A stretch of 64,000 nt of DNA from Flavobacteriales bacterium (GCA_020635725.1 JACJZF010000008.1:132978-196977), one strand, 5' to 3'; shown: positions 15,867 through 24,647, counted from the first letter of the stretch. Numbers and translations: made by a program. The notes: generated from the letters alone by a model not told the origin.

Positions 15867-17357
15867 ATGAGCCCCGTACGCGTGCTCGCCTTCCTCTGCG
15901 CCGTGCTGCTGGTACTGGCGCTGATCGGGCAATTGCTGCCGAGCGATGGCCTGCGCATGGGTGGCTTCACCGTCGCGTTCCCATCGGTGAAGGAGGTGCT
16001 CTTCCAGGAGCAGCAGCAGCTCGTGGACATCAGCGACATCCTGGCCGTGGAGGCCGACAGCGCAGCGGTGGACACCCTGAACGTGGAGGAGGTGGCTGAG
16101 GCCGTCGCAGTGGAGGACACCACGCCGAAGCCCTTCGTCTTCGACGCCAGCAAGCTCGCGCCGCTGGAGGAACGGATCCGGATGCACCTGCCCGAGGCCG
16201 GCCATCATGCGCTGCAGCCCTTCTTCGAGGCCTTGCAGCGCGCGCAGTCCGCCAAGCGCCCCATCCGCATCCTGCACTACGGCGATTCGCAGCTCGAAGG
16301 CGACCGCATCACCGCCTACGTGCGCAACAAATTGCAGACGCAGTTCGGCGGCAACGGTCCGGGCTTGATCCCCATCGCGGACATCGTGCCGCACTTCAGC
16401 GTGGCGCGCGCGCTCACCGGCGACTGGCAGCGCTACAGCGTGATGACCAAGAAGCCGAAGACGCAGCAGCACGACCGCTTCGGCGCGCTCTCGGCCTTCT
16501 CGCGCTTCACCTCAATCGTGCCCGATACCGTGCCGCTGGACACCGTTGCGCATACCGCATCCTTCACCCTGCGACCGGAGAAGCGCTGCTACGGCAGGGC
16601 GCAGCAATGGCAGGTGTGCCGGCTCTTCTACGGCTGGCACCGCGCGCCGCTCACCCTGCGCATGAGCGTGGACGGCACCGAGGTGAGCGACGAGGTGATC
16701 GAGCCCGCGGACGGATTGCTCGTGCGCGAATGGCGCTTCGACACGCCGCCCAAGGAGATCACGATCACGATGGAAGGCACGGACAGCCCCGATGTCTTCG
16801 GCGTATCGCTCGAAGGGCGCAACGGGGTGGCGATGGACAACATCCCCGCGCGCGGCGCCGCCGGCTACGAATTCCGCCGCAGCGACCAGGCGCTCCTGGG
16901 CCGCATGTACCGCGAGCTCGACGTAGAGCTGATGATCCTGCAGTACGGCGGCAACGTGCTGCCCAACCTGAAGAGCAAGGAGGAGGCAGAGCAGTACGGC
17001 CGCTTCTTCGGCGCGCAGATCGGCCGCTTCCGCAAGCTGCTGCCCGGCGTGCCGGTGATCGTGATCGGCCCGAGCGACATGAGCATCAAGGAAGGCGAAG
17101 ACTATGTGACGCGGCCCTACCTGGAGGATGTGCGCGACGCGATGAAGGCGAATGCCCTGGCGCAGGGCGCGGCCTTCTGGGACATGTACGACGCCATGGG
17201 CGGGCGCAACAGCATGGTGAGCTGGGTACAGGCCGATCCGCCCCTGGCCGCCGAGGATTACACGCACTTCAGCCCGCAGGGAGCGCGCAAGGTGGGCGAG
17301 CTCTTCTACACCGCGCTGATCAACGAGTTCGCCGCCTATCACCAGTCGCAGCCATAG
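15867..17357 (+). CDS. SGNH/GDSL-family hydrolase or O-acyl transferase, membrane-anchored
   Basis: A 496-residue protein with one N-terminal membrane segment (residues 5-23, VRVLAFLCAVLLVLALIGQ), an acidic linker and an extracytoplasmic SGNH domain. Block I is ILHYGDSQLEGDR with Ser141. The Gly/Asn block is ILQYGGNVLPN. Block V is DYTHFSPQG with Asp464 and His467. The full catalytic set is therefore present. The domain is interrupted by a beta-rich insert (about 200-330), as in AlgJ/AlgX- and PatB-like proteins. In those systems the SGNH partner receives acetyl groups from an MBOAT protein and transfers them to a polysaccharide. It lies between the dead-transglycosylase gene and a second SGNH gene (1-bp gap). 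Confidence 0.85.
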   Translation: MSPVRVLAFLCAVLLVLALIGQLLPSDGLRMGGFTVAFPSVKEVLFQEQQQLVDISDILAVEADSAAVDTLNVEEVAEAVAVEDTTPKPFVFDASKLAPLEERIRMHLPEAGHHALQPFFEALQRAQSAKRPIRILHYGDSQLEGDRITAYVRNKLQTQFGGNGPGLIPIADIVPHFSVARALTGDWQRYSVMTKKPKTQQHDRFGALSAFSRFTSIVPDTVPLDTVAHTASFTLRPEKRCYGRAQQWQVCRLFYGWHRAPLTLRMSVDGTEVSDEVIEPADGLLVREWRFDTPPKEITITMEGTDSPDVFGVSLEGRNGVAMDNIPARGAAGYEFRRSDQALLGRMYRELDVELMILQYGGNVLPNLKSKEEAEQYGRFFGAQIGRFRKLLPGVPVIVIGPSDMSIKEGEDYVTRPYLEDVRDAMKANALAQGAAFWDMYDAMGGRNSMVSWVQADPPLAAEDYTHFSPQGARKVGELFYTALINEFAAYHQSQP

Positions 17358-17358
17358 C

Positions 17359-18618
17359 ATGAAGGGGACCGCCGTCATCATCGCATCGCTCATCGCCCTG
17401 GCAACGCGGGCGCAGACCACCGCGCCGGTGATCAGCACGGACAATCCGTTGCGCGTGGCCACCAAGCCGTTCATGAACCCCGCAGCGGGCCATCTGGTGA
17501 TGGAGGGCGACAGCAGCGCGTGGCAGCACCTCTTCGACCGCATGGACCGGTTGCTGCTCGAGGGCCGGGGCCAGGTGAACGTGGTGCACGTGGGCGGCTC
17601 GCACGTGCAGGCCGACATGTGGAGCATGGAGATGCGGCACCGCTTCCAGACCGTGGCGCCCGGCGTGCGCGCGGGGCGCGGGTTCATCTTCCCCTTCAAC
17701 ATGGCGAAGAGCAACAACCCGTGGTGGTACAACCCCGAGTACACCGGCAGCTGGACCGGCCTGCGCAACGTGGTGCGCACCGACAGCTCCACGCTCGGCG
17801 CCGCCGGCATCAGCGTCACCACGCGCGACACGCTCAGCACGATCAAGGTCAGCTTCCGCGGCGATGCCTACCCCGGCTACGCGTTCAACAGCGCGCGCGT
17901 GCTGCACCACATGGACAGCAGCTATGCGGTGACCGCCTGGGACATCGACCCCACGGTGCGCATCGCCCGCCGCGTGGACACCTTGGGCGGCTACACCGAG
18001 TTCACCTACGACCGGTACATGGACACCCTGCGGCTGCGCATCGAGCGCACCGACAGCACGCAGCGGAAGTTCACGCTCGGCGGCATCGTGCTCGGCAGCG
18101 ATGACCCCGGCTTCTTCCTGCACGCGTTGGGGGTGAACGGCGCCAGCACCAGCAGCTGGCTGCGCTGCCAGCGCTTCACCGAGGATCTCGCCCTGCTGAA
18201 GCCCGACCTGGTGATCTTCTCGGTCGGCATCAACGACGCGCACGACGCCAACTTCAGCGCCAAGCGCTACGAGGACAACTACCGCGAGCTGATCCGGCGC
18301 GTGCGCCAAGCCAACCCCAAGGCGGCGATCTTGCTCACCACCAACACCGACAGCTACATGAAGCGCCGTTACGTGAACAAGAACGGCGGCGCGGTGCGCG
18401 ACGCGATGCTGCGCCTGAGCATGACCGAAGGCGTGGCCGTGTGGGACGCGCTGGGCGTGATGGGCGGCGAGGGCAGCATGCGCGCCTGGGAGAAGGCCGG
18501 CCTGGCCAAGCGCGACCGCGTGCACCTCACACGCGAAGGCTACACCGTGCTCGGCGACCTGCTCTTCGCCGCGGTGATGGAGGCCTATGGCCAGCACCTC
18601 AAGCTCGCTGCGCGGTGA
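17359..18618 (+). CDS. Second SGNH-family exported protein
   Basis: A 419-residue protein with a signal peptide (MKGTAVIIASLIALATRAQ). The SGNH blocks are VVHVGGSHVQAD (block I, Ser81; the usual GDS reads GGS), FSVGINDAHD (block III, Gly and Asn) and DRVHLTREGY (block V, Asp386, His389). The Ser-His-Asp triad is thus retained despite the block I change. A beta-rich insert lies between blocks I and III. It starts 1 bp after the previous SGNH gene, and its stop overlaps the MBOAT start by 4 bp (GTGA), so the three are translationally coupled. It probably works extracytoplasmically with the MBOAT protein as an acyl acceptor or esterase. Which of the two SGNH proteins transfers and which hydrolyses is unknown. 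Confidence 0.8.
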   Translation: MKGTAVIIASLIALATRAQTTAPVISTDNPLRVATKPFMNPAAGHLVMEGDSSAWQHLFDRMDRLLLEGRGQVNVVHVGGSHVQADMWSMEMRHRFQTVAPGVRAGRGFIFPFNMAKSNNPWWYNPEYTGSWTGLRNVVRTDSSTLGAAGISVTTRDTLSTIKVSFRGDAYPGYAFNSARVLHHMDSSYAVTAWDIDPTVRIARRVDTLGGYTEFTYDRYMDTLRLRIERTDSTQRKFTLGGIVLGSDDPGFFLHALGVNGASTSSWLRCQRFTEDLALLKPDLVIFSVGINDAHDANFSAKRYEDNYRELIRRVRQANPKAAILLTTNTDSYMKRRYVNKNGGAVRDAMLRLSMTEGVAVWDALGVMGGEGSMRAWEKAGLAKRDRVHLTREGYTVLGDLLFAAVMEAYGQHLKLAAR

Positions 18619-20282
18619 ACCTGCTCGACATCGACTGGTCATCGCTGCTCCTGTACGATGAGCGGTCGCCGCTGATCTTCACGCGCTTCTATTTCTGGGG
18701 CTTCTTCGCATTGGTATTGGCCGTGTTCAGCCTGTTGCACAAGCGGCAGATGGCACGCAGCGCCTGGCTCTTCGGCGTGAGCCTCTTCTTCTACTACAAG
18801 ACCAGCGGCCTCTTCGTGGGCCTGTTGGGCTTCTCGATCGTCATGGATTTCCTCATCGGTCGGGCGAGCACCGGCACCGATGACCGCCTGCGCAAGCGCC
18901 TGCTGCTGGCCACGAGCATCACCCTGAACCTGCTCGTGCTCGGCTACTTCAAGTACGCGCACTTCGTGGTGGAGAACCTCAACGCCATCCTGGGCACCGC
19001 CTTCGAGCCGGTGAACTACTTCGCGCGCTGGGCCAACCACGCGTGGGACGCGCACTTCGTGGAGAACAAGGTGCTGCTGCCGGTGGGCATCAGCTTCTAC
19101 ACCTTCCAGTGCATGAGCTACGCCATCGACGTGTACCGCGGTGATGTGAAGCCCGTGCGCAACCTGCTCGACTTCGGCTTCTATGTGAGCTTCTTCCCGC
19201 AGCTGGTGGCCGGTCCCATCGTGCGCGCTTCGGAGTTCATCCCGCAGATCTTCCAGCCCTACCGCCTCTCGCGGCAGGAGTTCGGCATAGCGGTGTTCTG
19301 GATCCTGAATGGCTTATTGAAGAAGACCGTGATCGGCGACTACATCGCGGTGAACTTCATCGACCGCGTGTTCGCCGACCCGCTGCGCTACACCGGCTTC
19401 GAAGGGCTCATGGCCCTCTTCGGATACTCGCTGCAGGTGTACGCCGACTTCAGCGGCTACACCGATATCGCCATCGGCGTGGCGCTGCTCATGGGCTTCC
19501 GCCTCAGCACCAACTTCAACAGCCCGTACAAGGCGCGCAGCGTGGCCGAGTTCTGGAAGCGCTGGCACATGAGCCTGAGCACCTGGCTGCGCGACTACCT
19601 CTACATCCCCATGGGCGGCAACCGCAGCGGCTCGCTCTTCTCGTGGATCATGCTCGGCGTCATCGGCACGGCCTTCATCCTGCTCACCGGCTGGTGGTGG
19701 CTGCCCGCGCTCTACCTCTCGGCCATCGCGCTGGTGGCGGTGCTCGTGCGGGTATCGCCCTCGCTGCACCGGGCCATCACCACCAACCTGAACCTCATGA
19801 TCACCATGCTCGTCGGCGGCCTGTGGCATGGCGCCAGCTGGATGTTCGTGATCTGGGGCGGCCTCAACGGACTCGGGCTCGTGGTGTACAAGTGGTGGAA
19901 GCGTGTGAGCCCTTGGGAGAAGAACCCGCATTGGGCCGTGCATGCCTGGAAGGTGCTGCTCACCTTCACCTTCATCAGCTTCACGCGCATCTGGTTCCGC
20001 AGCCCCGACCTGCGGACCGCCGATCACCTGCTGCACCAGGTCACCACGAGCTTCCATCTCCACGTGGCCGGAGACGTGCTCTGGGGCTTCCGCAGCGTGT
20101 TCGGCGTGATGCTCATCGGCTTCATCGTTCATTGGCTGCCCGAGACTTTCAAGCAGCGCTACCGAGAAGGCTTCGCCTCGCTGCCGCTCTGGCTCATGGT
20201 CCTGGTCTCGGCCGGCGCCATTGTGCTCGTCCGCCAGATGATGACCGCCGACATGGTGCCCTTCATCTACTTCCAGTTCTGA
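18615..20282 (+). CDS. MBOAT-family membrane O-acyltransferase (AlgI/PatA/DltB type)
   Basis: A 555-residue protein with about 12 membrane segments. The AlgI-type signature FWKRWHMSLSTWLRDYLYIP occupies residues 313-332 (His318), and the catalytic MBOAT His405 lies in LVGGLWHGASWMF. The GTG start at 18615 overlaps the upstream stop (GTGA); the frame extends further 5' but that part is antisense-like and lies inside the preceding gene. MBOAT proteins of this group pass acyl groups through the inner membrane to an SGNH partner. With two SGNH proteins and a LysM protein encoded directly upstream, peptidoglycan or a peptidoglycan-associated glycan is the most plausible acceptor (inference). Confidence 0.9.
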   Translation: MNLLDIDWSSLLLYDERSPLIFTRFYFWGFFALVLAVFSLLHKRQMARSAWLFGVSLFFYYKTSGLFVGLLGFSIVMDFLIGRASTGTDDRLRKRLLLATSITLNLLVLGYFKYAHFVVENLNAILGTAFEPVNYFARWANHAWDAHFVENKVLLPVGISFYTFQCMSYAIDVYRGDVKPVRNLLDFGFYVSFFPQLVAGPIVRASEFIPQIFQPYRLSRQEFGIAVFWILNGLLKKTVIGDYIAVNFIDRVFADPLRYTGFEGLMALFGYSLQVYADFSGYTDIAIGVALLMGFRLSTNFNSPYKARSVAEFWKRWHMSLSTWLRDYLYIPMGGNRSGSLFSWIMLGVIGTAFILLTGWWWLPALYLSAIALVAVLVRVSPSLHRAITTNLNLMITMLVGGLWHGASWMFVIWGGLNGLGLVVYKWWKRVSPWEKNPHWAVHAWKVLLTFTFISFTRIWFRSPDLRTADHLLHQVTTSFHLHVAGDVLWGFRSVFGVMLIGFIVHWLPETFKQRYREGFASLPLWLMVLVSAGAIVLVRQMMTADMVPFIYFQF

Positions 20283-20328
20283 TCGTGGGTCGCTACGGTA
20301 CACCGGAGCGGATACCTTGTGGCCGAGC

Positions 20329-20928
20329 ATGACCAAGGCAGCGGATACGGTGGATCGTGAGGTGCGATTCAAGGAATGGGTGAAGCGCTACACGCCCGAC
20401 CTGCAGCGCTTCGCACGGAACCGCGTGAAGGACCTGGCCATCGCCGATGACCTGGTGCAGACCGCCTTCATCGCCGCTTGGGAGACGATGGACCGCTTCG
20501 CCGGCGAGAGCTCCCCCCGCACCTGGCTCTTCGCGATCCTCAAGCACAAATTGCTCGACCACTATCGCAAGGCCTATCGCGAGGGCGCGAAAGTGTCAGG
20601 GGACCGCGCTCCCGGCGACGACCCATCCGAGACGCTCTTCACGCCCGAGGGCCATTGGCACAGCGACCATCTCCCGCAGCATGACTCCGACATCTTCCGC
20701 GAGGACGACACCAATGAGAAACTGGACCGTGCATTACGGCACTGCCTCGAGCTGCTGCCCGAGCGCTGGCGCCAGGCCATCGAGATGAAGTACCTGATGG
20801 AGCAGGACGGCAGCACCATCCAGCAGGCCCTCGGCCTGAGCGAGGCCAACTATTGGCAGCAGGTGCATCGTGCCAAATTGCGACTGCGTGATTGCATCGA
20901 GCAACGCCTGATCCCCGCGGCACGATGA
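20329..20928 (+). CDS. ECF-type RNA polymerase sigma factor
   Basis: A 199-residue sigma-70-family protein. Region 2 covers residues 15-85 (RYTPDLQRFARNRVKDLAIADDLVQTAFIAAWETMDRF ... PRTWLFAILKHKLLDHYR). An unusually long acidic and His-rich linker follows (residues 87-125, with HWHSDHLPQHDSD). Region 4 (LELLPERWRQAIEMKYLM ... ALGLSEANYWQQVHRAKLRLRDCI) is a helix-turn-helix. The ATG at 20329 is preferred. Its stop overlaps the start of a small zinc-binding protein (ATGA), the usual arrangement of a sigma factor with its anti-sigma partner. Regulon unknown; the adjacent O-acylation and polysaccharide genes are candidates. Confidence 0.85.
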   Translation: MTKAADTVDREVRFKEWVKRYTPDLQRFARNRVKDLAIADDLVQTAFIAAWETMDRFAGESSPRTWLFAILKHKLLDHYRKAYREGAKVSGDRAPGDDPSETLFTPEGHWHSDHLPQHDSDIFREDDTNEKLDRALRHCLELLPERWRQAIEMKYLMEQDGSTIQQALGLSEANYWQQVHRAKLRLRDCIEQRLIPAAR

Positions 20929-21173
20929 GCGAGCGGCACCTGCACGTGAACTGCCGCAAGGCCACCGAGCTGGTCGAGGAGCGGACCGCGCGGAAGCTTG
21001 GCCTGCGCGAGCGCTTCGGCTTGTGGCTGCACCTGCTCATCTGCGCCGGATGCAGGGCTTACGAAAGGCAATCGGCACTGATCGATAGCTGGCTCGAAGG
21101 GCGACGTGACCATCCGTCAGCGGTGGATTCCGCCGCGCTTCAGCAGCGCATCCTGCGGGATACGACCGGCTAG
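20925..21173 (+). CDS. Small putative zinc-binding anti-sigma-like protein
   Basis: An 82-residue soluble protein. HLHVNCRKATELVEER followed by LHLLICAGCRAYERQ gives a His/Cys...CxxC pattern like the anti-sigma zinc finger (zf-HC2/ZAS), but no membrane segment follows. The start overlaps the sigma stop by 4 bp (ATGA), so synthesis is coupled. It probably binds and controls the sigma factor in the cytoplasm (inference). Its stop overlaps the stop of the convergent O-antigen ligase gene. Confidence 0.7.
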   Translation: MSERHLHVNCRKATELVEERTARKLGLRERFGLWLHLLICAGCRAYERQSALIDSWLEGRRDHPSAVDSAALQQRILRDTTG

Positions 21174-22627
21174 GGCCGCGTGGGCGCCTGCTCTGGCGAG
21201 GAAGCCGTGCTCGCCGGGTAGCGCAGATCGAAGAGCACGATCATGGCCGTGAAGGCCCAGAAGGGCACCGAGGCCTTGTCCATGTCGAGGAAGTTGTTGA
21301 GCGCCCCGTGCAGGTAATAGGTGACGAGACCGAGGAAGGCCGCGGTCATCAGGCGCCGATCGGCACCGGGCGGCATGCGCTGATACAGGCGTATCGCGCG
21401 CACCGAGGTGATGATGATGAGCGCTAGCATGAGTCCCATGCCGATGAAGCCCTGCTCGGCCAAGGGGCCCAGGTACTCGCTGTGCGCGTTGCCCTGCAGA
21501 CCGAAGTTGGTGCTGATGATCGTGCGGTCCTCGCTCGCCTGGAAGGGAGCGTACTGGAACATGTAGGTGCCCGGCCCCCAGCCGAACAGCGGCCGCTCCT
21601 GCCACATGCGCAGGGCCGAGTTCCAGCGGTTAATGCGCTCGAGGTTGCTCGCATCGCTGCTGATGTTGGAGATGGACTGCACGTGTTCCTGCAGGTCATC
21701 GCTGCTCTCCTCCCGGTTGCGCTCCAGGGCGATGGTGATCTGGTCGCGGTTCACCAGGTAGCCCACGCCGCCCACCACCAGCAACAGGCCCAGCGCCCAT
21801 ACCGGGACACGGAACCGCATGATCATGAAGATCCCCAGCGCACCGACCAGGCTCAGCCAGGCGGCTCGTGTATAGGAAAAGATCAAGCCCAGCGACAGGA
21901 TCACCAGCAGGACGAAGGCCACGCCCTTCTCCGTGCGCGAATAGCCCGGCATGCCCACGGCCGCCAGCATGAAGGGCAGCATGAAGGCGATGATCGCGCC
22001 GTAGCTCGTGTGGTCCTTGAAGAAGGGGCTCATCACCCAGTGCGCGGGATCGTGCTCGAAATGGTAGAGCGAATGCTGGAAGAGCGTGTAGCCGATCACG
22101 ATCACCAGACCGGCCACGAACCACTTCAGGAAGCGGTGCATCTGGCGCACATCGCGGAAGAGGATCGATCCCATCAGGAAGATCGAGCAGACGAACCAGC
22201 CGCGCGCCAGCAGGTACTTGAACGAGACGAGGGGCATGCTGCTGGGCACGATGCATACGGCCATCCACAGCAGCTGGACCATCACCACCATGGTGATCGG
22301 GTGCCGAAGGAACGCGGGATCGAGCACATCGCGCTGCACCGACACCTTCATGAGCAGCAGCAGCATCAGGCCCACCATCAGGGGTTCCGTGGGCAGCGCG
22401 ATGCCGAGCCCCCCGAGATCGAGCTCCTCGAGGTTGATGGAGAGCGGCGTGGCGAAGGCGATGAACAGGAGCAGCCGGTCGGGCACGGTGATCATGGCCC
22501 ACAAGGCGAGCAGGGCGGCCGGCAGCACGGCGAGCCACGGGAACTCAGCGGCCGTGAACAGGGCGTTCGCCAGCACGAAGAGCACGCAGGCGGCGGCGAT
22601 CCAATGCTGCCTCAGCGCCTTCACCAT
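21170..22627 (-). CDS. O-antigen ligase/polymerase-like membrane protein (WaaL/Wzy type)
   Basis: A 485-residue protein with about 12 membrane segments and a large periplasmic loop (about residues 300-400). The loop holds the Wzy_C-type signature: RWNSALRMWQERPLFGWGPGTY, then NAHSEYLGPLAEQGFIGMG with the conserved His. This family joins or polymerises undecaprenyl-linked glycans on the periplasmic side. The ATG at 22627 lies 2 bp past the stop of the upstream Wzz-like gene. It is third in a row after two Wzz-like genes, matching a Wzy-dependent surface polysaccharide pathway. Ligase and polymerase cannot be separated by eye. Confidence 0.85.
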   Translation of the reverse strand: MVKALRQHWIAAACVLFVLANALFTAAEFPWLAVLPAALLALWAMITVPDRLLLFIAFATPLSINLEELDLGGLGIALPTEPLMVGLMLLLLMKVSVQRDVLDPAFLRHPITMVVMVQLLWMAVCIVPSSMPLVSFKYLLARGWFVCSIFLMGSILFRDVRQMHRFLKWFVAGLVIVIGYTLFQHSLYHFEHDPAHWVMSPFFKDHTSYGAIIAFMLPFMLAAVGMPGYSRTEKGVAFVLLVILSLGLIFSYTRAAWLSLVGALGIFMIMRFRVPVWALGLLLVVGGVGYLVNRDQITIALERNREESSDDLQEHVQSISNISSDASNLERINRWNSALRMWQERPLFGWGPGTYMFQYAPFQASEDRTIISTNFGLQGNAHSEYLGPLAEQGFIGMGLMLALIIITSVRAIRLYQRMPPGADRRLMTAAFLGLVTYYLHGALNNFLDMDKASVPFWAFTAMIVLFDLRYPASTASSPEQAPTRP

Positions 22628-22629
22628 GA

Positions 22630-23571
22630 TCAACGGCGATGGTCGCGCCACACCAGCAGCACGAAGCAGAGGAAGAGCGCCGAGAGCGTGGTGGTGCTCA
22701 CGATCAGCCAGCGCACGGGGTACACCTTCTTGTCGCTCACCTCGGGGTACACCACGGTATTCGTGTAGGTCAGCTCCTTGGTCACGTCGTTCACCACCTT
22801 CTCGTACTCGGTGAGCAAGCGGTCGTAGTTCGAGCGGAACAGGTTGCTCAGCTCGGTGAGCTCCCGGAATTCACCGCCGCGCTCCTCCAGCCCTTTGATC
22901 ATCGCTTGCAAGGCATCGCGCTGCGATTGAGAGCCGCCGTTGCTCAGCAGCTTCACGTAGCCCTTGGTGAGCTCCTTCACCTGCGCCTCATAGCTCAGCA
23001 GGCCCTTCTCCTGGCGCAGGTTGTTCAGCCGCGATTCGACACTATCGAGCTTGTGGCGCTCATGTCCCAGGGCCCGCTCGGCGATGGCCAGCACCTCGTA
23101 GCTCTTCTCACGTTGGAGCCGTCGGGCGAGCAGGTTCACTTGCTTCAGCATGGCGTTCACCATGTCGCGTGCTTTGCGCGGGTCCTCGTCCACAATCTCG
23201 ATCTGCACGCTCTCGAACCGCGTCTTGGTGATCTCCACGCGGTCGTTGAACTCGTTGTACAAGGCGAAGTACCCGCCGTTGGCCGTGGTGTCGATCTCGT
23301 ACGCCTGGGCCAGATCGAACTCCTTGATCAGGCTGTCGCGGATGCTGTTGCTCTCGAGCAGCTGAAGCAGCTGGTCGGTGCGGGTCTCGATGCTGTAGCT
23401 GTTCAGGTTCACCGGGTAAACGGTGGCCGTGCTCTTATAGCGGGGCGGCATGAAGGTGGGGCCGCTCAGGATGGCGCTCAGCACCACGGCCAGCACCGCC
23501 ACGGAGAGGAAGAGCCGCCAATGCCGACGGACGACGGAGAGGAAGGTGGAGAAATCGAGCTCAGCTGACAT
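22630..23571 (-). CDS. Wzz-family chain-length regulator (first paralog)
   Basis: A 313-residue inner-membrane protein with two membrane segments (about 20-38 and 284-306) enclosing a long coiled-coil-rich periplasmic domain. SGPTFMPPRYKSTATVYPVN after TM1 and the Pro-containing KKVYPVRWLIVSTTT before TM2 are typical of Wzz/GNVR proteins. No kinase domain is attached. The start overlaps the end of the upstream Wzz-like gene by 11 bp. These proteins set polysaccharide chain length together with the Wzy polymerase encoded directly downstream. Confidence 0.85.
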   Translation of the reverse strand: MSAELDFSTFLSVVRRHWRLFLSVAVLAVVLSAILSGPTFMPPRYKSTATVYPVNLNSYSIETRTDQLLQLLESNSIRDSLIKEFDLAQAYEIDTTANGGYFALYNEFNDRVEITKTRFESVQIEIVDEDPRKARDMVNAMLKQVNLLARRLQREKSYEVLAIAERALGHERHKLDSVESRLNNLRQEKGLLSYEAQVKELTKGYVKLLSNGGSQSQRDALQAMIKGLEERGGEFRELTELSNLFRSNYDRLLTEYEKVVNDVTKELTYTNTVVYPEVSDKKVYPVRWLIVSTTTLSALFLCFVLLVWRDHRR

Positions 23572-24583
23572 GGGCCTGGCGCACCTTGGTGATGTTCTCC
23601 TGCACGACGATCAGCAACAGGGCCAGCAGGAAGGCCGAGATGCCGCTCATGGCCACGATCAGCCAGCGGATGGGATACGATTTCTTGTCGGCCGGCTGCG
23701 CGCGGTTCACCACGAACTTATGCGGCAGGTCGCTCTCGAGGTCGGCCTGCGCCTGCTCCAGCTTCATGCGCAGGATGCTCAGGCGCTTGGTCTCGTTGAA
23801 GAGGCGGTCCTGCAGCGTGACATAGGCGCCGCCGTACTGGGCCAGCACCTTGAAACGCTCCTCGAACTCCTTCACGGCGCGCTGGTCGCCCTTCACGATG
23901 GCGGCCCCGAGGTATTCGTTGTAGCGCTCGGTCTGCGTGTGGTAGTCATGCACGCCCAGCTCGCGCAGCACGCGCATGCTGTCCTGCCACACCACGATGT
24001 CGTGCTCGAGCTGCTGCACCTTGCTGCGCACGAGGTCCAGGCCCTTCGATGCCCGCTCGTGCGCCATCTCGCGCCACACGCTGTCCACCTGGTCGGCGAT
24101 GAAGTTGGCGATGTCGGCCGCCTGCTGCGGGTCGGGGTCGTTCACCTCCACGCGCACGCTGCTGAACTTGGTGTACTCGAACTTGATGTGGTCCTTGTAG
24201 GCCTCGCGCAGCTCGCTGTTGCGGTGCTTGCCCTGCGGGTCGATGCGGTACACCTTGAACAGGTCGAAGCGCTCGGCCACGCGGTCGCGGATCTCATCGC
24301 TGTAGAGCAGCTGCAGGAGCTGCTCGCTGTCCTCCTCATCGCCCAGCGCCAGGATGTCGTCGCGCCCGGTGCTCTGCTCATTCAGCAGTGCTTTCGAAGC
24401 GCTGTTGGTGATGGCCGGGAACATGATCACCTCGCTCCGGTACAGGGGCGTGATGAGGAAGGCGGCCGCCACCCCGGCCACGAGGCCGAGCAGGGTGATG
24501 CCGATGATGAGCCGACGGCGCGCCCAGAGGAAGAGCACGAGGTCGAAGGGCGCTGACGGGCGGTCGGGTGCTGCTGGGGGCAT
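23561..24583 (-). CDS. Wzz-family chain-length regulator (second paralog)
   Basis: A 340-residue protein with the same layout as its neighbour: a Pro-rich N-terminus, TM1 near 25-45 (LIIGITLLGLVAGVAAAFLI), TPLYRSEVIMFP, a long helical periplasmic domain, and KKSYPIRWLIVAMSG before TM2. The ATG at 24583 is chosen; a TTG at 24625 would add 14 polar residues. It carries LALGDEEDSEQLLQLLYSDEIRDRV, parallel to RTDQLLQLLESNSIRDSL in the neighbour, so the two arose by duplication. It is the promoter-proximal gene of the three-gene minus-strand set. Confidence 0.85.
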   Translation of the reverse strand: MPPAAPDRPSAPFDLVLFLWARRRLIIGITLLGLVAGVAAAFLITPLYRSEVIMFPAITNSASKALLNEQSTGRDDILALGDEEDSEQLLQLLYSDEIRDRVAERFDLFKVYRIDPQGKHRNSELREAYKDHIKFEYTKFSSVRVEVNDPDPQQAADIANFIADQVDSVWREMAHERASKGLDLVRSKVQQLEHDIVVWQDSMRVLRELGVHDYHTQTERYNEYLGAAIVKGDQRAVKEFEERFKVLAQYGGAYVTLQDRLFNETKRLSILRMKLEQAQADLESDLPHKFVVNRAQPADKKSYPIRWLIVAMSGISAFLLALLLIVVQENITKVRQAHVS

Positions 24584-24639
24584 GGTCTTGCTCGGAGCGG
24601 TAAGGGTCTCCGTTGGCTGACCCAACGGCGAAAGGGCGG

Positions 24640-24647
24640 CTAAAGTA
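24640..24647 (-). promoter_or_regulatory. -7-like element (TACTTTAG)
   Basis: On the minus strand TACTTTAG lies 14-60 bp upstream of the two possible starts of the Wzz-like gene and resembles TAnnTTTG. It may drive the wzz-wzz-ligase unit separately from the flippase gene, which ends just before it. Confidence 0.35.
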
